Source of the DNA: Termitomyces sp. T153
Taxonomy: Eukaryota > Basidiomycota > Agaricomycetes > Agaricales > Lyophyllaceae
Length of the DNA: 64,000 nucleotides
Assembly: GCA_018296165.2 (NCBI GenBank)
Contig: JACKQL020000022.1
Location: forward strand, 124,001 to 188,000
Direction: 5' to 3'
The translations under genes were made by a program, and so were the position numbers. Positions 10,805 to 24,015 of this stretch are shown in pieces (positions within the stretch are counted from its first letter, which is position 1; the number at the start of each line of letters is the position of its first letter). Below the pieces are notes generated by a model. That model searched no databases and had not been told where the DNA came from. It worked only from the letters and a program-made list of their open reading frames with translations.

Positions 10805-11201
10805 ACACCCACAATTGAAAATGGCCCACGTATGAGGGAAATTGTCAATGCAGGGTAGACAAACTATGCAGTTTAGACAGTGTTCATCATCTCGGAAGGT
10901 ATAACACATACTGAGAAACATATATAGATTGTTTGAACTACAGCACAGACAATCTGAGGTAGAGATTGAGAGGGATGGACTGCTGTAAGCATCACAAGAT
11001 AAGTGAGCTGCAAACCTAGTTATTGCCTTTTGCAAAAAGAAAATGACCCTTTGTGATATCTGACCTGAAAAACAGCATAGATAGCTCCGGCATCTGCTAG
11101 AAGATAAAGGATATGCCACAACTTAAATGACTGGAGCAGGTGTTTATCTATGTTTTTGTGTACAGATTTGAGGTAAGCCCTGCCATCCATGGAAATTTAT
11201 A
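10805..11201. other. no independent gene seen
   Basis: This is the flank of the Gypsy insertion. Minus-strand reading frames continue from the LTR but nothing in them is recognised. It may contain 3' exons or the 3' untranslated region of the membrane-protein gene that follows. Confidence 0.4.
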
Positions 11202-11857
11202 TTATTTCAGTAGTCTATTTTCTGAGAGATTAGTGTTGAGATCATACCACAGGGTCCAACCAATGAAGGATGTTGCAACAAAATTAGTTATAAAGGATGA
11301 AAGTGTGATTCCAAACTGCTGAAATGAGAAGGTATGGAGAGTTCGGGTAACATGATCACCAAGCAATACTCTCATCATTGTGGTTGCCAGATCAATACCC
11401 AGAGTTGAAAAATTTGTCAGAAGGAAAAGTGTGAGGACTGCTTTGAATATCAGCTTACACAGAATAGTAGTCAAAATGGCTTCATTACTCAGAGTGGTCA
11501 GGCAGAGTCCTATTGAAATATACAATGCCCAGCGACGTCTTGCGAATACCACCCATGCACGCCATATAATGAAGGTGTCATTGATGATAGGCTAAGTTAG
11601 TATGCTAGGTCAGCTCAGTACAGCTTGTGGAACTTGGAGGTCAAAGATTTACAGGGATGCATTCAAGCCAGATTTGGGCTACATTCCATTTTGTGGTCCC
11701 AACATCCATGACATCCACAGAATTTGAAGGCATAGCAAAGTTGTTGCCTTGGAAGAATAGAATCATCTTGATTGCTACTCCCATCCGCAAAATCCAATGT
11801 ACAGTGAACGCAGCAATACTCAAGCAAATAGTTACCAATTGCAATCTGGAATGCCAT
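11202..11857 (-). CDS. partial multi-span membrane protein, agaricomycete type
   Basis: Two minus-strand exons are clear. The first ends at 11653 (hydrophobic, ICLSIAAFTVHWILRM; then GTTKWNVAQIWLECIP). A 62-nt intron (11591-11652) has a TACTAAC branch-like sequence near its acceptor. The next exon starts at 11590 and reads PIINDTFIIWRAWVVFARRRWALY, then hydrophobic spans ending SSFITNFVATSFIGWTLW. The DxxIIWRAWxxF and ATxxIxWxxW pattern matches a large family of unnamed agaricomycete integral membrane proteins with about seven spans. The 5' exons (toward 12.1 kb) and the end were not resolved, and stops nearby suggest a pseudogene is possible. Function unknown. Confidence 0.5.
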
Positions 11858-11859
11858 GT

Positions 11860-13225
11860 TTGACTCTGGTTTCTAGATACCTTTCGATTAGATTAAGGAA
11901 TGGTCCCCTGTTGGTCTTGTCATACTGAGCAGAAGAGTGGGCAACTATGACTGCAACTGGTACTACTACGCCTGTGGACCACTCAGCACACCATAAGAAT
12001 CAAAGTGAGAGAGTTGTCGACCATAGCATAACGTGGTAGTGACCACTGGCGCAATCCCTGTCGGCAAATTCTTCTCCTATTGCTTGGATAATGATTCTTT
12101 CTTTGGGTGTCATGAGAAGTCCGGATACTATGCAATTCATAGTCTGAATTGAGAATTGTGAAAATACATGTATGAGAAGCTTGCCTTCACTCTCAGATGT
12201 GCCTCAAACGTCGTTTCGGTGGGAGGAAGCGGAGTAGTTGTCCAGATTCTATCACAATATCATAGATATAGGTAAGATACCGTTCGGAATGAGCACTCAA
12301 AGTGCTCACAAATGTTCATCAGCATCATAACAGGATTTAGCCTGAGACTAGGATAGTTGTGGTGTGATGCCAGTTGAAACAGATGGACGGAGGAACAACA
12401 AACGATTCGGAATTGTAAGAACTATGGGACTATCAGCGCTCCAGATTGGGGATATCTGCATCGAGACGCCCTTCCGGCTGTTGCCCGGGTGAGTAAGACT
12501 ACCCGTAACCCGAATATATTGCTCTGGAGAATATGTTGTTCATTATTGAAGACTCCTGAGGCGACCAAATTACATTCGGGCGCGACTAGTTTTGCTGACT
12601 CGGATCCAACAGTCATATTCTCTCCAGCTGATTCGGGCGGTTCCGCAAACAAAGTTCTCTCCTGCTTTTTGCTAGTTCTTCCAATTTTCAAACGTCTAAT
12701 TATTCACTTAAGTCGTTCTGTTCTCATCTCTTTACATGTTCACACATGTAGGTTTTAATGCGCTTATTACACCTTTGGGGGCAGTTTCCCACTGGCCGCC
12801 TCGGAACGATACCAAAATCCCCACTGTTATCCTCATGGCACTACTAGTCTTTCGCCAAATTGATCAAAAAATGCAACAACAACAATAGCTATGCATGGAC
12901 CTGCACCCGTCATTGTCACCTTTGTGGGTCCTGTCAGTCAGGCGTCCTTTTTATGCTGAAAAACAAGTAAACAAGACAATGCATTCTAGTTGTTGTTCTT
13001 TCCTACTACAAAATGTCTGTGTTGACCTGGCGAGAGTGTATCTCGACACCCACAGGATCATTTCATAGTGCTATTCGAATCAAAACTAACATACCTTCGC
13101 TCTTGGTCTGAACCCATACATGTCTCAGTTCGATACACAGCGAGAACCCCCGGAGGGTAACTTCTTGTACTATCTTTGCCAAGTACGTCCTCCTTTATCG
13201 TCCACCTTTTTCCTTCAACTGCCAG
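11860..13225. other. no certain gene
   Basis: It may hold decayed 5' exons of the membrane-protein gene (to about 12.15 kb) and the promoter and first exon of the hydrolase gene downstream. Short frames around 12.42-12.76 kb on both strands overlap one another and have no recognisable domain. Confidence 0.4.
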
Positions 13226-13229
13226 CTGA

Positions 13230-15050
13230 CCAATCACCATCCCGACTCAAACTCAGTTCCTCGAACACGGCCAAAGATTCCTAGTCTACCCAGGAGCTTT
13301 TATATATGGCCCAATTCGACATCCACGAAGTAAGTCCGTGGTCTACTCATACTCCCACTTCTTCCTTTCCTCCATATCAGTCTTTTTAGCCATAATCTCT
13401 GATTTTCCCTTCCCTTCAGCTCTAAACGCCCCATCGATAAGCCGCAATGACATCCCACGTCTCACACCCCTCCTCCGAACACCCGACGGCGCAGATTTAG
13501 CATGTTTCCTCCTCCCTCAGACGAACACTTCGCTTGTTGCTCTCAGTGAGGACGAGTCTCTTTCTCAAGATCGTAGAGTTCAAAAACAGGAGGCAAGAAA
13601 AAGGCAGAAGAGAGAATCTGTAATCGAATATACGACCGACCTCTTCTCAATCCCAGCATCAGCAGCAAACGCACGCGCGACGCTACTCATGTTCCTCGGT
13701 AATGGAACACAGAACTGGCAAGAACTTCCATTTGCGAGCGAGTTTTGGAGGATGGGGTGTAATGTACTTTTAGTTTCATATCGTGGGTGCGTATGCGTAA
13801 ACCTGAAATGAAACGGAATAACTGTTTGCTGATTATAAATCTGAATATTGCGTGGTGATAGATATGCATTCTCGACGGGGACACCGAGCGAACGAGGTAA
13901 GTGTTTATGTTGCTCTGGTAAGGTAAAACTGAAGATTTTGAATAGGGCTGCAGATTGATGCACAGACAGCACTAGACTACGTACTCAATGAGCCTTATCT
14001 AGCCCGGACACCAATCGTGCGTCGTTGAATTCTCATATGTCTTTTTAGTGTACATAAAACACATTGTAAACGTAGATTCTATATGGGTTTTCATTGGGTG
14101 GTGCGGTCGCTGTGCATCTTGCGAGCCAGAACCCCTCGAAAGTAAGCATCTCACTCGGCATCTAAGCCGCAGACGCCCTTTGTTCACGAGTTGATACTAA
14201 TTGTTCCCCTGGTATGACAGATCACAGCCCTAATCCTCTCAAACACATTCACCTCCCTCCCCTCACTCATCTCCTCCCCTTCCTCCCTCCCCTTCCTCAT
14301 CCGCCTCTTCGCTCTACTAGGCATGTGCACACAGAAGTGGGACTCAGAGCGGAATATGAAGAGTGTGAGGAGGGAGACGGCCGTGTTCGTCGTGAGTGGG
14401 GGGAGAGACCAGCTTGTGCGGCCTAAGATGGCAGAGAAGCTTTGGGATATTGTTAAGGGGAGGGGGAAGAGCAGGGTATGTGGGAAGGGAGAAGGTAGAG
14501 AGGAGAGGAAGCAGGTGGAGGTGGAGGTGAGAGAAGACGAAAAAGGAAAAAGATGGTGGGGTTGGTGGCAGAGATGGGGTGGTCAACGTAAGGTGAAGGT
14601 GAAGGTGAAAGACGAGAGGAAGGAGTGTGTTAAAGGTCTGTGTGCACGCATAAAGAAATGGTTGCGGTGGCGCGGTTCGAAAACGGTGATAGATGATTAT
14701 CATGATGAGAACGTAGACTTGAAGTCGACGAAAGACGTCTTCGTAAGAATTCCTGATGGCACGCATCGTGAGTCTGAGCTTTAACTCTATCATTAAAATT
14801 AACTTTTCTTCTAGAGGACACGCAGAATTTCCCAGAATACTGGGAGGCGGTGGGTAGATTTATCCAAGATGTTACTGCAGCTCCGAGTATCCAGGATTCC
14901 ACTTCGGAGCCATTGCCGCAGTTGGAAGACTTGGAAAGTACGAGTACAGCGCCTTTACCTATGAGAATTCGTAGGAGTTGGGAGAATAAAGAAGGGGATT
15001 TGCTTGTTCATGAGGATGATTCTGCTGAAGTTTTGACGAGTTTGCCTTAG
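13230..15050 (+). CDS. BEM46/ABHD13-like alpha/beta hydrolase
   Basis: Seven clear exons: to 13329, 13420-13786, 13862-13896, 13946-14016, 14076-14141, 14221-14767 and 14815-15050. All introns are GT-AG (about 47-90 nt) and phases agree. Landmarks: RFLVYPGAF at the start, MFLGNGTQNWQE (oxyanion region), SYRGYAFSTGTPSE, nucleophile elbow GFSLGG (Ser), GGRDQLV (Asp) and GTHQDTQNF (His). The triad is therefore complete and the order matches the BEM46 family of ER/membrane-associated serine hydrolases. The true first exon (probably a membrane segment) was not found; the frame is closed upstream of 13230, where an acceptor (tgccag) occurs. A Lys/Glu/Trp-rich insertion of about 70 residues lies between Asp and His (14460-14690). 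Substrate unknown. Confidence 0.88.
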
Positions 15051-18000
15051 ATGAGATAGAGTTCAAATATTTTTTTGATTGTACAACGCCAACTGTGATG
15101 GCTTTTTCATCTGGGTTTGGTATCGCTCTAGGTCTTCTTGTCTTGTTGACGGGATGTTAAATGTGATGTCCAGCGGGCGTTTGATCTTGAAACACTGCCT
15201 GGACAACAAACACCACGAGGGGCATTTATATTTTCAAAAAACATACCACTTGTATCTCATTGATGTAGAAGGTTATGAAACATATCTTTGGTAGGACTAA
15301 TCCAAGAGACGAGTTGTTCGATATTATATACAGGTTCGATCACCTTACCCCGGAGATCTCCTTCCTTTGCCTTCCCCTCCCTCCTTTTGCCCTCCTTCTC
15401 CTTCCTTCCTTTCATATCTTCCTTTAACTTGGATACAACTACACAACTACACAGATGGTTGCACACACCGCCACGGCGAATAACACAACGAATAATCAAG
15501 TTGATTGTATTTTGGAAATGTTCGAGGTAGTCTACACCGCCCATTTGGAGCTGGCGCGGCCGCATCTCGAGTGAGCTCTATTAGACAGCGGTATTTAGTA
15601 CTTCGAGCACCGGAATTTTGATGCTGGTGGTGTTTATAGTGAACAAGAAGACTTAGCTGTCTATGACTTGCCCAACCACCAGGTGGGCATGGGCGCGGAT
15701 TGTGGAAGACCGGGACAATGATAGGGATCGAATGACTTCGTACAAGTGCCCATTGTATGGATTTTCTGCAGATGTGGATGTGAATACGGTGAGCAGTGAG
15801 GACACATGGTGGGATATACCGGATTCTCTGTGTGTGCCAGACTCAGATGATGTCGATGCGCCAAGGGAAGGAGATTGGCATTAACAGTAACTTGGAGGAC
15901 AGCCTGAGCGAGTGGGACATGGCAATGTGCCCGTTGGCGAGAAAGTGTGCAATTCAAAGACACCTCGTGAGTGATTGATATTGTGTAAAGAGAATAAGTA
16001 CAGCAATGCAGAGTAGTATCAGAGGAGGTGATGGCGTGATTCCGGAACTTTCACGATGATACATCACCCGGTTGGCATTACTATTTTCCAAGACAAATCG
16101 TTGGATAGGTACAGAGATAAATGTGGAAAGAATAGTCTCCGGTAACAACCGGACAAGACCAGCACCCAAGTAGCCACGTGTTCGCAAACTTGAACGCGGC
16201 GACGCGTCTAGATTGCCAGACTCTCTACGAGGCACCTTCCAAAGACATGTACATACTGTTTCCTACAGATTCTCCTCGGAATTCTTTCGAATCCGATCTT
16301 CCTATCTCTCAGCCCTGTCTCGTTCGACGTGTACCAAAACAAACAGGAGCTGGTCAGTATTTGTCACCAAGCCTTATAAGCGTGAAGTTTCCTCTGATCA
16401 ATGCAGCAATGTCCTCGTAGGTCATCACTACGTCCTTTGACTGATATTTCACGGACGATCATCATTTTTCGTCAACGCGTTTACATATCTATTTCTCGTC
16501 TGTCGCGCAGTGCACATATCGCGTCGAAGCCCTTTTTGACCCCAGAAGAACAGAAGCTTTTTCAGTTTTTATCAGCATCATGGACCATCCTAGTAACCTT
16601 CCGTTAAGTACGAGCCAACTCGTCATCACAACTTGGAACAGAGTTGGAAGGGGCCTCAATTACTCGACAAGGTATCTTAATGAAGTTCCATTCGTCACCA
16701 CAGTGTAGCACTGCCCGCGTCTTTTAGACGCATCATGCCTTCGTTCTACTAACTCTTGGCGACGTTGAAAGGAAAACGTTTCTGGCTCCCTCCACTGAAG
16801 TGATAATCCCTTGGGCGATTCGACTGAAACCTACTTGAATTGCGAGTGCCTTTCACTTTTCGGCTCATACTTAGAATCACTATCATATGAATACCTAGAC
16901 CGATCACGACAATTCAAGCGCGATATAGAAGCTGTTACTTAGACTTCTATCTGTCTGAGACAGGACTAAACAGTTTAGAAGCAGTCTCGCGAAGTCGGCT
17001 CGATTTGCTCCATGACTCCTCTGCAATTGAAGTTCCTTCCACCCGTACCAAGTAGGATATTTAAATGTCCGCCTCCGCCTAGAAATACAGGAGGCTCAAT
17101 GATTGGCTCGGAACATGGCCACATCGTCTACGCGATGATCAGGTCCCGACAGCACTAGTACCGTGACGTATCAAGATCGTGGGCTCATTCCGTGCCCATT
17201 CACAACCTCTCTACAACTGCTTGTAATGGCTTTTCTTATACCCCATAAAAATGGCGGCGCATAACTCGGTCTGTTCTTGGTTCACCCCGGGTCTCCAACA
17301 ATTTTATGCGAGCTTGACATTACGATGTAGGCCTCCTCAAAGAAGTTGAAGATCTGGTACATGTAGTTGTACCCCAGTGACCTCGTCCTCCTCATGTTCG
17401 CGCCCTTATCTAGGAATAATCCTGACTCTGAGGTTGTATGTATCGATACCACTAATTATCACGAAACTTTTTCATCTCTTGCGCTCCGAAGAATCGAAGA
17501 CCCGACAGACCCGTATAATAGTTCAAGTTCTTCGCTGGCTACTAGTCATGGTTCTTCTGATTCGATACTTTATTCGTTCTGGGCCATGGTCGAACCGTCA
17601 CACAAGCCTATCCGAAACACCACCATCTTCACCACTAAGTATCTCTCCATAAAAGCCCGGTACTCATTACACACTTGAATACGAGAATTTGGAACTTCGC
17701 GGAACACTGTGGTATTTTGCTGCAGCTTTATTAGTGACTCCATGGGTTGTCTCATATCGACGCAAGGTACGTAGATTTTTCCAGTCGAAGGGTTCTGCGC
17801 CTGCCCACATGTATAAGATATTGATACTCTAGTGAACAGAGATACTCTTCTCGTCGAATCACAGGCGTGAACTTGACATTTGGGGTGTATGTCAGCATGA
17901 GCTCAAACTGTTGATACGCCCCCTACCTGTGGCACCCTCGGCAAAGGATAATTCTGAGGCTGTACCGATCTTGCGTTGTTAATTTCTCTTCTTTCTCTTA

Positions 18001-20535
18001 TCCTTCTTGGAATCAAAATCCTACCCGAGTGCCCATAACGTCCATAACTTCGAGCTAATTCCTCGTTAATGTTTTGATTTCATATCCTCATTCCTTCTAG
18101 GCCGTGGTCGGAGTTGTCGCTATCCCGCTTCTGACACCCCGAACCCCCACCATCTTCCTCGTTGAGCATCTCGCGCTCTCCATGAGATCCCGACACGCAT
18201 CTCACACCTGTGCTTGAGTACGGGAAATTGACATAGGCTCTGTAGGACCTGACAGTGACACAGTCAGCCTGCTGTACATGGCTGGATGAGCCCCGGGACT
18301 TCTCACTCCAAAGTTGTACCATCTTTGAGTTAAGGAGATTAATTGTTGCTTCGGTGCTGCTATCGTTGAATCTCCGGTTATGAGGTAAGTTCAAGCATTT
18401 TAGAGGTATCAATCATGCATACTGATTTAATCAAACCATCAATCGCTGCGGGATCCTTGGTGAGGGTGAGCACGTATCCCTGTCGACCTCGTGGATTACT
18501 TACAAAACGCGTGTCGTGTGAACTGGGGACAGACTACAATGCTTCACAATTTATTCTCGAATGACTGCTTTAGTGATATAGGAAAATTAACCATTAACCA
18601 GCCCCTGAGTTCAATGACCAATTCTCAGGCCTCAGGCCTCAATCCTCATTGCCGCTGCCTCTCAGATCCAAGTATACTGAGTCTTCTCATCATCGATAAT
18701 GTTGGTATGATCCACCGCCCCTGCAGCCACAGTTGCTTTGAAGTCCAGCCACTCTGTCCATCCCCGTTCTATATTAAATGACCGCCTCGATCCGGTTCGA
18801 AAGTGTCCATTTCGATTCTACGAGTAAGTAGATCCGGACGGGGATCACGATCTCATTTATATGTTACGACACATTCCGCTTTAGACTGGTAAGTAGCCTT
18901 CTACGGATACAAGTCTCGGGTCCTTGTCCCCGTCAGAGGAATCGGGTCATTGGTTTACATTCCGCTTCCCATCTACGGACAATAGTCGTATTATACGGCA
19001 TGGTAAGTAGGGGTTCTTTCATTGACCACGGGCGATCCTCCGAGTCATAGTCAGGCTGCGTACTAGCGTATGTCACTTCGATTGGATCATAGACTTGACT
19101 CGGATAGGTTCGGCGGTCTTGGGACGGTAGTGCTGTTGCCAGTGTGTGTGTGGATCGACGATCGATGTGTTTTGGGGTCTGATGAGGTGAACAAGGGTAT
19201 TCGGCTACTGCCAAGTCATGTCCGAGCTGATCTTCTCTGTCTGAAATACTTGTTACAAAACACTAACGACACTCGTACACTGATACTCCAACCCCTGCAG
19301 ATCCTAATGCTTTGATATTACTATCGACTCCGGAAGCTGAGCTGATATATGAGATGTGACATGGGTGATATGAACTTGGAATGACAAGGGAAGTTCAAAG
19401 AAGGGTGTTTCGAGATGTATACTGAGGCTGAAGGCCGGGAAACGAGCTTCAGGTTTGGGGCTTCGTGGGATATTGTGCGGACGCGTGTCTCACTCGTTGC
19501 ACTCATGTATCATGTACTTGTCTATGTATACAGATCGCGGTCTTGGATGGCGTAGATGGGGTGGGGTCCGGTGGCTCGGCGGTGAGAACTATAACTATAC
19601 ATATGCATTCTATTCACGAGGTTATCTTTACATACCCGTGTACTTGCAATGGCATTCATAATATTCATCACCTGTCTATCTACGTTCGGAAGCTGTATCA
19701 GTACATGCACAGCCAGTCCTAATCTTTCCAGGTGACAGTTGCCACTCAGTGCCCAACGTCTATCAGAATCAGATCGTTATGTAAATTCACTACTACATCG
19801 TCCGTCGTCGGGGTACATATCATGCATCATGAAGGGACTTTGAGAGTCTTCTCTGTCCATCATACGATCAAGGAGTGGAGTGAGAATTTACTTGGAAGTA
19901 GAAGTATTGGATGCTTAGGAGACAGGGACAGGGACAACACTGGCCTTTAGAATTTGAGATCTGGAATTCCGAAGAAGAAGAGTGGAGCTCAAGGTACTAC
20001 CATTCCTGTCATTGACCCTGGCGTAGTGCGATTCTAGGAGCCGCATGCGCTAGATGTTCGGGAGGTCTGTGGAACCTGCTTCGTCGAGAACTTGGAAGAA
20101 TTGGGAAGGGTAGGCGGCGGCGGCGTGTGCCAAGAGCTTTTTCCTATGGTAGACGGTGAGTAGTCCGGGCCGGAATGCGAATACGGTGCCTCGTTCCTTC
20201 TGATTATGTACTACTGGTACAGTCTGAATAAAAATACTTAGAGAAACAGAGGTGGGATAAGAGGACAATTTCTCGGATGATCCATCCGGAAGTTTTTTTT
20301 TTTCTGTCAAAACTTGGGCCAACAAAGAACCCATTGATTGATTCCTCCTTCTTTCTTCCACTCCACCCCAGCCGCCTTGTCGTTGTTGTGCGTCAAAGAA
20401 GAAGAAGCATCACACCTATTAAGCAACCAATAACCAACAAATCTACGTACGAAGTTAGTTCTCCATGGTCGATCATGGCGATAGATTCATGAAAGATCGT
20501 ATCGCTCGGCACTGACAGACCCTAATCGAGCAGGT
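15051..20535. other. 5.5-kb stretch without a recognisable gene
   Basis: Only short overlapping frames are present and none shows a domain, motif or consistent exon set. A pyrimidine-rich tract lies at 15350-15420. CpG is not depleted here, unlike the 36-49 kb block, so this looks like genuine intergenic or diverged genic sequence rather than old methylated repeats. Genes with many tiny exons could be missed by eye. Confidence 0.5.
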
Positions 20536-20794
20536 ATGGCCCAGTGCAGCGACTCTGTTCCCGTGAACGTTTGTCGGCTCGTCAAGTGCAACGAGTGCGG
20601 GAAGACGACGTGGACGGTATGTGATTGTGTGTGACGAACGGTTCTTTGGCTGAATATTAATGTAGGGCTGCGGACAGCACGCCGAAGCAGTAAGTCGTCG
20701 GTTCACACAGATGATGCACAGGGTTGAAGGTGATGTGGTTTAGGTGATGCAGGGCGTGAAAGAAGAAGACAAATGCGTCTGCGCTCGGGAGTAG
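20536..20794 (+). CDS. 51-residue CxxC / CxC small zinc-ribbon-like protein
   Basis: Three exons, 20536-20616, 20666-20689 and 20744-20794, are joined by GT-AG introns of 49 and 54 nt, all phase 0. The product has KCNECGKTTW, GCGQHAEAVM and, at the end, DKCVCARE before TAG. The C-x2-C...W-x-GCG-x-H...C-x-C pattern matches a small protein family I recall from fungi and plants (K/T-C-x2-C-GK-x-TW-x-GCG-x-H), with no established function known to me. The cysteines and His probably bind zinc. The middle exon is only 24 nt, which makes the gene easy to miss. It lies 102 bp upstream of the kinase gene on the same strand. Confidence 0.8.
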
Positions 20795-20896
20795 AGATTT
20801 CTGATGAGATTACCGGATAAGGAAGTCGGGGTGATTGGGGACCTTGTAGATTGTGAAGATGTTTTTGAAAAGACATTGTTCGTGTAATGAGCTGCC

Positions 20897-23800
20897 ATGA
20901 GCTTTGACGTCGTCAGCCCCGTTCCCCTCGACATCGTCCCCAACGTCCCCCTCGACATCGTCCCCAACGGTCCCCTCGACCCCAACGTCCCCTTCGACCC
21001 CGCCCACGTCGTCACCACCGACCGGCTCGACGCCTACATCGACGATGCCCGCCGCCCCATGCTCAACAACTACACCCGCCATGCAAAGATCGGCGACGGC
21101 CACCACGGCGAGGTCTACCTCTGCTACCAGCTCAACACAAAGCTCCCAGAGGGCCACTCTGACCGCCGTCTACTCGTGGTCTGTGTTCCAATCCAGCCAG
21201 TAATCCGTGCTCTCTCATCTCTCTCCCCTGAATTAGGCAATGAAATCTGTCAAACGCGATAATCCGCGTGCAAGGCAGTTTAGAAAGCTCAGACAGCAGC
21301 GGTTGCCCACGTCGGCACACACGCCGCTTGTAGACCGTCTCGGCACCACCGAGGCCAAAATCCGCAAGGAGATTGCGATCATGAAAAAGTGCCGCCATCC
21401 TCACGTAGTCAGGCTCTACGAAGTCATAGACGACCGCTCCAAGGAGAAAATCTATATGGGTCAGCTTTGGGTCCTGTTTGTTTTTTTTGATTCTACTGAC
21501 ATGTCTCTGTGTGTGTCCAAAAGTGATGGAGTACCTGGCAGGTGGTGAGGTCAAGTGGACCAACGCGCAGAACCAGCCCATCCTCAGTTACGACCAAACA
21601 CGCCGCATTATCCGCGACGCCGTTCTCGGTCTCGAATACCGTATGCCATCTGCTCATCTCATTCGAATCTAACTAATTAACCGCACGCAGTTCACCACCA
21701 AGGCATCATTCACCGCGACATCAAGCCTGCCAACCTCCTGTACACCCAAGACCGCCGCCAAGTCAAGATCGCCGACTTTGGTGTGTCGCACTTTTCGTAT
21801 GCCCAGCGGCTCGCCGCGGCGGGCGCGGCAGGCGAGGACGCCATTGAAGACACTGAAGACATCCTTCTCGACGACTCTGATCTCACAAAACGCGCAGGCA
21901 CGCCATCATTCTTGGCCCCTGAAATTGTCTACGAGCATACGAACGACCCCTCCCCGGGGTCGTCCTCTTCGGCTGACGTCCCGACTGCCGGAGGAGCCCC
22001 CTCTTTGTCTCTCAACGTCTCGCCGCAGACCATCGGAAACAGCAACAGTAACAGTCAGCGCCCCCCAATCACCAAATCCATCGACATCTGGGCCCTCGGC
22101 GTCACGCTCTACTGCCTCCTCTTCGGCAGAACACCATTCACAGCTGACACCGCTGCCTCCGGCACAGAATGGAGTCTATACAATTCTATATGCAACCTCG
22201 ACTGGACGGCGGACGAGACGATGTGCTCAGACCTCATACCGACGGACGGACGGCACCCGAGCGAGGCGCGTGCGCATGCGCAGGGGGGGATGGTCATCCG
22301 TCTTCTCGATCGGCTTTTGAAGAAAGATCCAAAAGTCCGTATTACGCTCGACGAAGTCAAGGTACGTATCCTCTATCTGCCGTTTCCGTGCGGAAAATAC
22401 TGACCTCTTCGTACCCCCTACCCTATAGCACCATGAATGGATCCTGCAGGATATACCTGAGCCTACACAGTGGCTCAGGCTTACGAGACCAAAGGGAAAG
22501 ATCAACGTATCGGCGGACGAGACGTCCGACGCGATGTCGGCGATACGGTTTCAGTGGAACTGGAATTCGGTCGCGAAGCGCGTGTCGTCGCTTTTTCGCC
22601 GGTCTCGCGAACAAGGTCACGGGCTTGGGAAAACGGCTGTGGACCGCGCGCGCGGGGAGTCGCTCGTGAGGGACGCGGGGACTCGCAAGGCGGGGCTTAG
22701 GAGACATCAGAGCGCGAGGCTTCCGGATGATGTTGCGTTCCCCTCGGGTGTGCATACGCATACGCATACGCATACGCACGCTCATGGTAAGAAGGATAAG
22801 GGGAAACAGCGAGAGTCGTTTTTACGTCCGTTGGGCGAGACAAGTGTGCGGCCCAAGTCGACTGAGCCATGGCCGATCGCGGGGCGTGGACAGGGACGTG
22901 GACGCGGAAACAGAAATGCGGGTGCGAGTGCGAGTAGGAGCACGAGCGCGATTCCGTTCCGGCGTCGGGGGTCCGGGTCGATTTTGAGTAGTACGACTGA
23001 GCGGACGAACAATGATAATGTTCCTGGGGGTTATAACGCACATGAACACGAAAATGAAAACGACAACGACAGGATGAGAGGAAGTAGTTTCGTTTCGTCA
23101 GCTGCTACGTCTATTTCTACGAGTCCGATTCATATTCCTACTATGCTGCTTGACAAGGACAGGGACAAGGATAAAGACAAGCCCCGCACCCGATTCTCCA
23201 ATTTCTTCTCGATCAAACACTGGCGGCCTACCAAGTTCTCCTCCCCCTCCCCATCCGCCTCGTACACGACGACCCCCGCGGCCCCGGTGTTTTCGCGCAC
23301 CAACACGGACGGGACGATGACGATCACGCGGCGCAGCGAGGAGGTGCTGCGGCAGTACCACCACCAGCAGCGCCAGTCCCAGTCCCAGTATCGGGCGCCG
23401 GGGGGCGAGGGTGGGATTATTACGGCGGAGAGGAGGGCGTCGAGTTGGGGACAGGAGGGTGGGCTGAGTGCGGCGTCTTCTTTTGATTTTTTGAGGCCGG
23501 GCGGGGGTGGAAATTGGGCGGGAGGAGGGGTGTATGGTGATCATCGGTTCGCGCCGAGGACGCCGTCGATGCTTTCGACGAATTTGGCTATGGCTGATGC
23601 TGAGAACGAGAACGAGAATGAGAACGAGAATGAGATGTCGTCGGCTATGAGTGATAGCCCGGTCTATGCGTTCACGCCGAGTGATGAGGTTGGCGGGGGT
23701 GGTGCGGTGGGGAGTGTAGGGAGAGGAGTAAGCGATAGGTTTGGACCGGCGTATTATGATGAGGACTCGTCGACGATTGCGAGTGTGTGTATGAGTGGGG

Positions 23801-24015
23801 AGGGGAGGTGGGCGGGCGCGAGTGGGGGTGGAAGTGGGAGTGAGGAGGATGGGGATTTGGAGTTTGAGGAGGGGAGGGGCAAGGGGCGGGAGTCGGATGA
23901 GGAGGATGAGGATGAAGATGAAGATGAAGACGAGGATGAGGACGAGGACGATTCAGATCACGAGCATGGGGTTGTGTTTTCACCTCGAAAACGACCGCCT
24001 GAGCGTGCCGACTGA
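20897..24015 (+). CDS. CaMKK/Ssp1-like Ser/Thr protein kinase with long low-complexity tail
   Basis: Five exons (20897-21178, 21237-21459, 21524-21640, 21691-22361, 22429-24015) give 959 residues. Kinase landmarks: IGDGHHGEVYL (Gly loop), LLVAMKSVKR (ATP Lys), IRKEIAIMKKCRHPHVV (alpha-C Glu), IIHRDIKPANLL, IADFGVSHF, GTPSFLAPEIV and SIDIWALGVTLYCLLFGRTPF. The GTPSFLAPE and HPHVVRLYEVIDD signatures are those of CaMKK/Elm1/Sak1/Ssp1 kinases, known as activators of SNF1/AMPK-type kinases. Insertions lie in the activation segment (acidic EDTEDILLDDSD) and after APE (Ser/Pro-rich). The ~490-residue tail has His-Thr, Asp-Lys, Glu-Asn and Glu-Asp runs and ends just after an Asp/Glu block. Convergent with the next gene. 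Confidence 0.93.

Noticed and set aside
12422..12758. Complementary 89-residue frames
   Set aside because: Equal length on both strands with no evidence favouring either.
15552..15576. Adjacent NotI, XhoI and SacI sites resembling a cloning polylinker
   Set aside because: Only three sites in natural-looking context, with no vector sequence on either side; coincidence is sufficient.
20050..20361. Minus-strand frame of about 100 residues upstream of the small Cys-rich gene
   Set aside because: No domain, and it overlaps the probable promoter of the gene at 20536.
22697..23544. Minus-strand Arg/Pro-rich frames opposite the kinase tail
   Set aside because: Shadows of the low-complexity coding repeats.
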